Assembly: GCA_007119455.1 (NCBI GenBank)
Contig: SKPR01000111.1
Coordinates: 1 to 14,787 of the forward strand
Direction: 5' to 3'
Length of the DNA: 14,787 nt
From: Candidatus Brevefilum sp.
Lineage (GTDB): Bacteria; Chloroflexota; Anaerolineae; Anaerolineales; Anaerolineaceae
The notes below the pieces were generated by a model that saw only the letters and a list, made by a program, of their open reading frames with translations, did not search any database and had not been told where the DNA came from. Positions 5,828-11,977 of this stretch are shown piece by piece. The position numbers and the translations under genes are program-made. The first letter of the stretch is position 1. The number at the start of each line of letters is the position of its first letter.

Positions 5828-7717
5828 ATGATAAAACTCACAATTGACGGAAAAACCATTGAGGTACAGGAAGGGAAAACTGTCCTGGAAGCTGCAGAAG
5901 CAGCCGGATTATATGTCCCCACACTGTGCCACCATCCCAAACTGACGCCTTATGGTGGTTGTCGTCTGTGCATGGTCGATGTGGAAGGCGCTCGAACTTT
6001 GCAGCCATCCTGCACCCTCCCTGCAACAGACGGTATGGTGGTCAACACCCATTCTGAAAAGGTGTTAAATGCCCGGAAGTTCGTTCTCACCCTGATTTTC
6101 AGTGAACGAAACCACTTCTGCATGTACTGCCAGGTCAGTGATGGGGATTGCGAATTACAGAACCGGGCCTATGATGAGGGCATGACGCACTGGGAACTAC
6201 AACCGAACTGGCAACCTTTTGAAGTGGATGCCTCTCATGATTTCATCGTACTTGATAACAACCGCTGTATTCTCTGCAGACGATGCACCCGGGCTTGCGG
6301 TGAGTTGGTCGGCAATTACACCCTCGGTTTTGAAGAACGCGGTGCTGACAGCCTCCTTGTCGCGGATTATAATGTTCCCCTTGGTGAAAGCACCTGTATC
6401 TCCTGTGGTACCTGCGTCCAGATTTGCCCAACAGGTGCACTGATTGATCGGCAGAGTGCCTATCAGGGCAAAGAAACGGATGTCGAACACAACATCGGTG
6501 TCTGTGTTGAGTGCTCGGTTGGCTGCCAGCGAGACGTTCTCACCCGTGATAATCGTCTGGTCAGGATCGAAGGCAAATGGGATGCCCCACTGAATAACGG
6601 CCTGCTCTGCGATAAAGGCCGCTTCTTCCCTCTGGAAGATGATCGTCCACGCCTGCTGACCCCCCTGGTCCGCAAAGATGGCAATCTCAAAGCAGCCACC
6701 TGGGAGGAAGCCCTGAATACGATTGCGAAAGGATTGGGTCAGGACAATGATCTGGCAGCCTTAGCTTCCACCCGACTCCCATCCGAAGACCTCGCTCTAT
6801 TCAAATCCATCTTTGCTGATCATCTCAATGCGAAAATGGTAACCAGCCTGGATGATGCGACCCCAGACCTTGCTGCCTATGCTGAAAAATTGGGCAAACC
6901 CTTTGAATCCAGTCTGGAAGCGCTCAAGGATACAGATTTAGTATTCTCTCTGGAACTGGATCTGGTTGATGAACACCAGGTGGCTGGTTTCTTTGTAAAG
7001 CGGCAGCTCATGGAAAGCACAAAGCTGATTGTTGCCGATAGTAAAGAGAACAGGTTAGCCGACCATGCAAACCTGGTCATGCAACTTGAAGCTGGAAATG
7101 AAGCTGACTTCCTGGCCAGTTTATCCACAGCAGTCGTTAATGGCTCAGCTGACGAAGATTTTGCTCAGGCAGCATCGTTATTAAAATCAGCTCAAAAACC
7201 ATGCATCGTTCTTGGCAAGACCTTTGCCAGAAATGCAAATGAACAAGCCATGGACACGCTTCTGGCTTTAGCAGAAACATTGAACGCAGCCTTGATTATC
7301 GTTAAAGGCAACGCCAACAGCATGGCTGCCTCACAACTCGGCCTGGATAAACCCTTTAAGAAAAACGGATACCAGTCAGCCTTTATCATGCTGGGAGATG
7401 AAGATCCCTCTCAGAAATTGGTTAAAGCCCTTGAAGAGGTACCTTTTGTAGTTGCCCAGGCTGCCTACAGCTCTCAACTGACCGGCAACGCCGATGTTGT
7501 GCTGCCAGTTACAATGTGGGCAGAACAATCCGGGACCTATCTCAGTATGGATGGCCGTTTGCAAACCATTGGTGCTGCCTTAGAGGCACCGGAGGATGTA
7601 TTGACCTCACACGAGGCACTCTTAAAAATTGCTGAAATGCTATCCATTGAAATTGATCAGGATTGGAAATCCAGGTTGATGGAACGGGTTCCAACCGTTG
7701 CCATTAAAGAAAACTGA
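5828..7717 (+). CDS. NuoG/HoxU-like multi-cluster iron-sulfur subunit (non-[FeFe] HydA counterpart)
   Basis: This 629-residue electron-wiring protein has, in order: a plant-type [2Fe-2S] domain (C34, C45, C48, C62); a His/Cys cluster motif of NuoG/HoxU type (H96, C98, C101, C108); two ferredoxin clusters (C147/C150/C153/C157 and C190/C193/C196/C200); and a molybdopterin-oxidoreductase-type [4Fe-4S] motif (C226, C229, C233, C261). After that comes a degenerate MopB-like domain to the end, including a stretch like PVTMWAEQSGTYLSMDGRLQ. The MopB part is too short and lacks an obvious molybdopterin ligand Cys/Sec, so it is NuoG-like scaffolding and not a formate dehydrogenase catalytic domain. 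No [FeFe] H-cluster motifs are present. It lies between the diaphorase genes and hoxYH, so it probably carries electrons from the NuoF flavins to the NiFe subunits. GGAG at 5814-5817 precedes the ATG. Confidence 0.9.
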   Translation: MIKLTIDGKTIEVQEGKTVLEAAEAAGLYVPTLCHHPKLTPYGGCRLCMVDVEGARTLQPSCTLPATDGMVVNTHSEKVLNARKFVLTLIFSERNHFCMYCQVSDGDCELQNRAYDEGMTHWELQPNWQPFEVDASHDFIVLDNNRCILCRRCTRACGELVGNYTLGFEERGADSLLVADYNVPLGESTCISCGTCVQICPTGALIDRQSAYQGKETDVEHNIGVCVECSVGCQRDVLTRDNRLVRIEGKWDAPLNNGLLCDKGRFFPLEDDRPRLLTPLVRKDGNLKAATWEEALNTIAKGLGQDNDLAALASTRLPSEDLALFKSIFADHLNAKMVTSLDDATPDLAAYAEKLGKPFESSLEALKDTDLVFSLELDLVDEHQVAGFFVKRQLMESTKLIVADSKENRLADHANLVMQLEAGNEADFLASLSTAVVNGSADEDFAQAASLLKSAQKPCIVLGKTFARNANEQAMDTLLALAETLNAALIIVKGNANSMAASQLGLDKPFKKNGYQSAFIMLGDEDPSQKLVKALEEVPFVVAQAAYSSQLTGNADVVLPVTMWAEQSGTYLSMDGRLQTIGAALEAPEDVLTSHEALLKIAEMLSIEIDQDWKSRLMERVPTVAIKEN

Positions 7718-7764
7718 TCCCGGTTTTTATTTGATCGGTAGTCGTATTGAAAGGACGATTAATT

Positions 7765-8307
7765 ATGACAAAACCTAAAGTTGCAACAGATTGGATGTGT
7801 GGCTGCGCTGGCTGCCATATGTCAATTCTGGATATTGATGAACGGATATTAAAGGTAGTTGAACTGGTTGACCTGCGTTCGTCGCCCATCACCGACCTCA
7901 AAGAACCGGATAAAGATGGCGTAACTGTTGGCATCCTTGAAGGCGGTATCAACAATACCCACAATGAACATGTTGCTAAACGGATGCGTGAACGCTGCAA
8001 AATCCTCATCGCCCTTGGTGACTGTGCGGTCTTTGGCGGTGTTCCAGCTATGCGGAACTTCTGTGGCGTCGATGCTGCCCTGAAACGTGCCTACATTGAA
8101 GCAGAAAGCAACGACGAAGACGGGAAGATTCCCTCAAACCCCGAACTGGCAGAAATGACCCGAGTCCGGGCTGTTCACGAGGTCGTCCCGGTTGATCTGC
8201 ATATCCCTGGCTGTCCCCCGGATGCTGATGTGATCTTTTATGCACTGGTAGAACTTGCAGAAGGACGCATTCCGGAAATTAAAGATGATAAGTTGCACTG
8301 GCATTAG
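7765..8307 (+). CDS. hoxY: [NiFe] hydrogenase small subunit, HoxY/HydS type
   Basis: This 180-residue small subunit of a cytoplasmic group 3 [NiFe] hydrogenase carries only the proximal [4Fe-4S] cluster. The ligands are C14 and C17 (CGCAGCHMS, with an extra C12), C87 (LGDCAVFGG) and C150 (IPGCPPD). EGGINNTHN (59-67) is a further HoxY-like signature. It has no twin-arginine signal peptide and no medial or distal cluster domain, so the product stays in the cytoplasm, and its next electron acceptor would be the NuoG-like subunit encoded upstream. A TTG at 7747 lies in frame, but ATG 7765 is preferred: AAGGA at 7751-7755 is well spaced and the resulting N-terminus is typical. It stops 9 nt before the large subunit gene. 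Confidence 0.94.
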   Translation: MTKPKVATDWMCGCAGCHMSILDIDERILKVVELVDLRSSPITDLKEPDKDGVTVGILEGGINNTHNEHVAKRMRERCKILIALGDCAVFGGVPAMRNFCGVDAALKRAYIEAESNDEDGKIPSNPELAEMTRVRAVHEVVPVDLHIPGCPPDADVIFYALVELAEGRIPEIKDDKLHWH

Positions 8308-8316
8308 GAGGTAAAA

Positions 8317-9744
8317 ATGGCAGCAGAAAAAATTACAATTGATCCAGTAACCAGGATTGAAGGTCACGCCAAAGTGACCATCCACATGAACGATAATGGC
8401 AATGTTGATCATGCCTATTTTCATGTGAACGAGTTCCGGGGTTTTGAAAAGTTTTGTGAGGGCCGGATGGTCTTCGAAATGCCTCAGATCACCCCCCGCA
8501 TCTGTGGTATTTGCCCCGTAAGCCACCACCTTGCCGCCGCAAAAGCCGGTGATATCGTCATGGGTGTAAAACCACCACGCACGGCATCCCTCTTACGTGA
8601 GCTGATGCATATGGGCCAGATTATCCAAAGTCATGGGATGCACTTTTTCCAACTCTCTGGCCCTGATCTGATCCTCGGTTTCGATGAGGACCCTGCCACG
8701 CGGAATGTCGTCGGATTAATCGGTGCAGATCCAAACCTGACGGTACGGGCAGTCGAACTGCGGAAGTATGGTCAGGATATCATCTTCCAGGTTGGTGGAC
8801 GGCGTATCCATCCGAACTTTGCTGTTCCCGGAGGCGTTAACCGGGCTTTAGGCGCTGAAAAACGTGATCATATGTTAGCTGGATTGGATAAATCCATTGA
8901 AACCACACAGATCGGCATCCAAATCATGAAGGATTGGGCTGATGCAAATATCGCAGATATTGAAAAGTTCGCTGTCTTTGACACCGGCTATTTTGGCCTG
9001 ATCACACCAGAAAATGGTCTAGAACTCTACGATGGCAATATCCGTTTGATTGATCGTGAAGGAGAAGAACTCGAGAATTTCAGCTCACAGAACTATCTGG
9101 ACATTATTGCTGAACGGGTTGAAGACTGGTCCTACCTGAAGTTCCCGTATTATAAAAAGATGGGTTGGCCAGATGGTGTATACCGCGTTGGTCCTCTTGG
9201 ACGTTTAAATATCGCAGACAAAATTGACACCCCCCTGGCCCAGGCGGAATTTGAAACCTACCGTCAGATCAATGACGGCAAGCCGGTCAACCATACGCTT
9301 TATTATCATTACGCTCGTTTGATTGAAACATTGTTTGCCCAGGAGCGCACCCGTGAACTCCTTGATGACCCTGATCTGCTGGGGAAGGATATCCTCAATC
9401 GAAAATATGACTTCCAGGGTGAGGGTGTTGGGGTGATCGAAGCACCCCGCGGTACGTTACTGCACCACTATTGGGCAAAGCCCAACGGCCAGTTAGAACG
9501 TGTCAATTTGATTGTTTCCACGGGTCATAATAATTGGGCCATGAGCGAAGCAGTTGATTCCGTAGCTAAGACCTATGTGAAAGGGCCAGAAGTTCAAGAA
9601 GGGATGCTCAACCGTGTTGAGGCTGCTATCCGCGCTTATGATCCCTGCCTTTCATGCTCGACCCATGCCTTCGGTCAAATGCCCATTAAAATTGATGTCT
9701 TAAATGCAAAAGGTGAAACTACCCAGACAATAAAAAGGGGTTGA
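8317..9744 (+). CDS. hoxH: [NiFe] hydrogenase large (catalytic) subunit, HoxH/HydL type
   Basis: This 475-residue catalytic subunit houses the NiFe(CN)2CO centre that interconverts H2 with protons and electrons. The L1 motif RICGICPVSHH gives C63 and C66, and the L2 motif DPCLSCSTHA gives C444 and C447. The L1 sequence, with HLAAAKAGD following, fits the NAD-linked group 3d/HydL branch. A 25-residue tail follows H450 (starting AFGQMP); in this family it is removed by a dedicated protease after nickel insertion, and a protease of that type is encoded at 9833. The start has a very strong site, AGGAGGT at 8306-8312, 4 nt before the ATG. The gene is the last of the structural operon and is followed by a hairpin terminator. 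The subgroup (3d or bifurcating HydL) would need a tree to settle. Confidence 0.95.
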   Translation: MAAEKITIDPVTRIEGHAKVTIHMNDNGNVDHAYFHVNEFRGFEKFCEGRMVFEMPQITPRICGICPVSHHLAAAKAGDIVMGVKPPRTASLLRELMHMGQIIQSHGMHFFQLSGPDLILGFDEDPATRNVVGLIGADPNLTVRAVELRKYGQDIIFQVGGRRIHPNFAVPGGVNRALGAEKRDHMLAGLDKSIETTQIGIQIMKDWADANIADIEKFAVFDTGYFGLITPENGLELYDGNIRLIDREGEELENFSSQNYLDIIAERVEDWSYLKFPYYKKMGWPDGVYRVGPLGRLNIADKIDTPLAQAEFETYRQINDGKPVNHTLYYHYARLIETLFAQERTRELLDDPDLLGKDILNRKYDFQGEGVGVIEAPRGTLLHHYWAKPNGQLERVNLIVSTGHNNWAMSEAVDSVAKTYVKGPEVQEGMLNRVEAAIRAYDPCLSCSTHAFGQMPIKIDVLNAKGETTQTIKRG

Positions 9745-9769
9745 TCTAAACCTGTTGAATTGGATGAAT

Positions 9770-9814
9770 CCCCTCTTCCCCAAAATCAGGAAGAGGGGTT
9801 GTTTCTCTATTTTG
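9770..9814 (+). terminator. Rho-independent terminator after hoxH
   Basis: A perfect 10-bp stem, CCCCTCTTCC (9770-9779) with GGAAGAGGGG (9789-9798), encloses a 9-nt loop and is followed by a T-rich run (9799-9814). It lies 25 nt after the hoxH stop and just before the protease gene. It would end, or attenuate, transcription between the structural genes and the maturation genes. Confidence 0.8.
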
Positions 9815-9832
9815 TAAAACAAGGAAGGCCTT

Positions 9833-10324
9833 ATGTCTGCTGATACACTCGTGATTGGATACGGCAATGCCGACCGCCAGGACGATGGGGTTGGATGGCA
9901 TATCTTGAAAGCTCTGGCAGAACGGCTTGGGGAGACAGTACCGGATGACCCAGGCGCAGCTATAGAGGTTGAAAACGAAACTGTAGACCTCTTATTCATC
10001 CTGCAAATTTTCCCTGAACTCGCTGAAACCATCTCGAATTATGAACGGGTTTGTTTTGTTGATGCCCATACAGCAGATATCCCTGAGAAGATCTCATGGA
10101 TTGAGCTCAATCCGCAATATGAAAAATCACCACTAACGCATCATATGTCCCCTAAGACAGTGCTTTCGATTGCCGCCACAATATACGATCACATACCGGA
10201 GGCCATTCTGGTTTCTGTTCGAGGTTTCCGCTTTCAATTTCAGCGAGAACTCAGCCCTCAAACTGCTGATTTAGCGGAGGAAGCAACTGAGCGGATATGG
10301 CAATGGATTATTCGGTCAGCGTAA
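9833..10324 (+). CDS. hoxW: Hydrogenase maturation endopeptidase (HoxW/HyaD/HybD family)
   Basis: This 163-residue nickel-dependent peptidase is expected to trim the C-terminal extension of the large subunit encoded just upstream. The family opening GYGNADRQDDGVG (9-21) is present. Comparison with HybD places the metal-sensing residues at D18, D77 (CFVDAH) and H103 or H104 (LTHHMSP). HybD has E16 at the first site, and Asp in this place is common in group 3 peptidases. AAGGAAGG at 9821-9828 is a good ribosome binding site. The gene lies behind the terminator, so it is expressed either by read-through or from a promoter that I cannot place with confidence. Confidence 0.92.
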   Translation: MSADTLVIGYGNADRQDDGVGWHILKALAERLGETVPDDPGAAIEVENETVDLLFILQIFPELAETISNYERVCFVDAHTADIPEKISWIELNPQYEKSPLTHHMSPKTVLSIAATIYDHIPEAILVSVRGFRFQFQRELSPQTADLAEEATERIWQWIIRSA

Positions 10325-10400
10325 TCGCGTGATTCTTGTCATACCAGCCTGATGACATAAGACCATTCAATAAATCTTGAATCACAAGTATTTTTAGAAT

Positions 10401-10411
10401 GTGATCATCAC
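10401..10411. promoter_or_regulatory. Short palindrome upstream of the cNMP-fold gene (possible operator)
   Basis: GTGATCATCAC is a perfect palindrome around the central C at 10406. Its TGTGAT half (10400-10405) also pairs with ATCACA at 10381-10386 across a 13-nt A/T-rich spacer containing TAGAAT (10395-10400), a possible -10 element. The site is 21 nt before the ATG of the downstream gene. The spacing does not fit the Crp consensus, and the element is short, so it could be chance. Confidence 0.25.
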
Positions 10412-10432
10412 GAGTTTTTCCAAAGGTACTCA

Positions 10433-10915
10433 ATGCTCAACCAAGCAGAGATAACAGCCACAATCAAATCAATCCCCTGGTTTCTTGATCTGACATCTGA
10501 GAACATCCAGCGTCTGGCTTCGTTAGCCGTCATCCAATCCTACAAAAGCGATGATGTGATTTTCACAGAGGGCGAGAAACATCCCTATCTATACATTCTG
10601 TTAGAGGGGAAAGTATCACTCGAAAGTTTAGTTCCCGGCCATGGATCGATGCCCATTTATGTAGCGGAGTCGCTTGATGTCATTGGCTGGTCGAGCCTCA
10701 CACCGGTTGTGCGACAGAAAACCAGCACAGCTCGAGTACTGGCAGATGCCAGATTGCTTGCCTTTGAAGCTGAGATGTTGATGTCTTTATGCGAGGAGGA
10801 TTGTGATTTGGGGTTTATTATCATGCGCCGCCTGGCAAATATCGTAGCTTCAAGATTATTGACCCACCGTCTGCATCTTCTGGGAATCATCACCTGCCAA
10901 AACAACAAGCCCTAA
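10433..10915 (+). CDS. Stand-alone cyclic-nucleotide-binding-fold protein (Crp-like sensor without HTH)
   Basis: This 160-residue protein consists of a single cNMP-binding-type beta-barrel (about 15-115) and a C-terminal helical region (about 118-150). The barrel is recognisable from IPWFLDLTSENIQRLASLA, VIFTEGEKHPYLYILLEGKVSLE and the later TSTARVLADARLLAF. There is no C-terminal helix-turn-helix of Crp/Fnr regulators, and no stop or frameshift suggests one was recently lost. In the phosphate-binding cassette the usual GE(L/M) is replaced by GWSSL (85-89), so binding of cAMP or cGMP is doubtful. Its position between the maturation protease and hypA suggests a role in hydrogenase regulation or redox sensing, but no function is established by sequence. 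The 108-bp gap upstream holds only the short inverted repeats noted separately. Confidence 0.82.
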   Translation: MLNQAEITATIKSIPWFLDLTSENIQRLASLAVIQSYKSDDVIFTEGEKHPYLYILLEGKVSLESLVPGHGSMPIYVAESLDVIGWSSLTPVVRQKTSTARVLADARLLAFEAEMLMSLCEEDCDLGFIIMRRLANIVASRLLTHRLHLLGIITCQNNKP

Positions 10916-10941
10916 ACCTACTAAATTTATCTAATAAGTAC

Positions 10942-10947
10942 TATAAT
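10942..10947 (+). promoter_or_regulatory. -10 element of a probable leaderless hyp promoter
   Basis: A perfect TATAAT ends 6 nt before the hypA ATG (10954). With the usual spacing, transcription would begin at or next to the A of that ATG. No Shine-Dalgarno sequence is present upstream of hypA, which fits a leaderless message. The -35 position (about 10919-10924) shows no good match, so recognition would rest on the -10 or an activator. Confidence 0.45.
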
Positions 10948-10953
10948 TAGACG

Positions 10954-11298
10954 ATGCACGAATTATCAGTGACCGAAAGCGTGCTTGAAATAGCTTGCCG
11001 GCACGCCGAAAACGCTCAGGCAAGCCAGGTAACCGATATCCATCTGGTGATCGGTCATCTTTCCAGCATCATAGATGAATCGGTAATCTTTTACTGGAAC
11101 ATTATCAGCAAGGACACACTCTGTGAAGGTGCTGAATTGCATTTTATTCGGGTACCAGCAATACTGGTATGTCTGAACTGCAACAACGAATATAAGCTGG
11201 AAGGCGAGCTCACGCCTTGCCCAAATTGCAATAGCGCCAAAATAAGGGTTGTCTCAGGTGATGAGTTTCACCTGGACAGTATAGAAATTCAAAGGTAA
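10954..11298 (+). CDS. hypA: Hydrogenase nickel incorporation protein HypA
   Basis: This 114-residue nickel metallochaperone delivers Ni to the large subunit together with HypB. The N-terminal MHE supplies the Ni-binding H2, and E3 is conserved. The structural zinc site is formed by two CxxC motifs, C73/C76 (CLNC) and C89/C92 (CPNC). Length and layout are typical of the family. It begins the hypABFCD cluster, and hypB follows 3 nt after its stop. No ribosome binding site is seen, but a TATAAT lies just upstream. Confidence 0.95.
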   Translation: MHELSVTESVLEIACRHAENAQASQVTDIHLVIGHLSSIIDESVIFYWNIISKDTLCEGAELHFIRVPAILVCLNCNNEYKLEGELTPCPNCNSAKIRVVSGDEFHLDSIEIQR

Positions 11299-11301
11299 CA
11301 A

Positions 11302-11967
11302 ATGACTGAAAATCGCATAAAAATCGTTGAAAAAATCTTGGACGCAAATGACCGTCTGGCCAATGAAAACAGACGCCGCCTTGATGCTGCCGCCATTTAT
11401 TCCATAAACCTGATGGCCTCTCCCGGAGCGGGTAAAACTAGTTTTATTCTCTCCACAATCAACGCCCTGCTTTCCGAGGACATTCAGATCGGTGTGATCG
11501 AAGGCGACACGGCCCCTGTGACCATCGATTCAGATAAAATTAATGCTGCCGGAATGCCAGCCGTTCAGGTCAATACCGGTGGTGAATGTCACATGGACGC
11601 AGTAATGGTTGAAAATGCCCTGGATCAGTTGCCGTTAACAAATCTTGACCTGGTTGTCGTTGAGAACGTGGGCAATTTGATCTGCCCGGCTGCCTTTAAC
11701 CTCGGCACACACTCAAATGTTTTAATTGCCAGCGTGCCAGAAGGTGATGACAAACCTTATAAATACCCCAATATCTACCGCGGTCTGGATGTTTTAATCA
11801 TCAATAAAATTGATCTGCTCCCTTACATCGATTTCGATATGGAATATTTCCAAAAAGGTGTTGAGATGCTCAACCCCGGATTGAAGACCTTTGCTGTTTC
11901 CTGCAAGACAGATGAAGGGCTGGATGATTGGATTGATTGGCTGCGATCCAGGCTTCCTAATCGATAA
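11302..11967 (+). CDS. hypB: Hydrogenase nickel incorporation GTPase HypB
   Basis: This 221-residue SIMIBI-class GTPase powers nickel transfer from HypA to the hydrogenase large subunit. The P-loop is ASPGAGKTS (39-47). The metal site of the G domain is GGECHMDA with C96 and H97, with C128 further on in ENVGNLICP. The guanine-specificity motif is NKID (168-171). It lacks the histidine-rich N-terminus and the CxxCGC nickel motif found in some HypB proteins, so nickel storage is not expected. The next gene (hypF) begins 10 nt after its stop. Confidence 0.95.
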   Translation: MTENRIKIVEKILDANDRLANENRRRLDAAAIYSINLMASPGAGKTSFILSTINALLSEDIQIGVIEGDTAPVTIDSDKINAAGMPAVQVNTGGECHMDAVMVENALDQLPLTNLDLVVVENVGNLICPAAFNLGTHSNVLIASVPEGDDKPYKYPNIYRGLDVLIINKIDLLPYIDFDMEYFQKGVEMLNPGLKTFAVSCKTDEGLDDWIDWLRSRLPNR

Positions 11968-11977
11968 ATGTAACCCG

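Noticed and set aside
5828..7717. [FeFe] hydrogenase catalytic subunit or formate dehydrogenase catalytic subunit
   Set aside because: None of the H-cluster motifs (TSCCP, MPC-type, or the late cysteine pair) is present, so it is not [FeFe] HydA. The MopB-like part is short and has no clear molybdopterin ligand, so it is not a formate dehydrogenase.
10400..10412. Crp site
   Set aside because: TGTGA and TCAC are only 3 bp apart, whereas Crp sites need 6 bp between TGTGA and TCACA.
11891..11977. HypF start upstream inside hypB
   Set aside because: The extra 29 residues are a frame-shifted reading of the hypB end and do not resemble HypF. ATG 11978 gives the normal acylphosphatase N-terminus.
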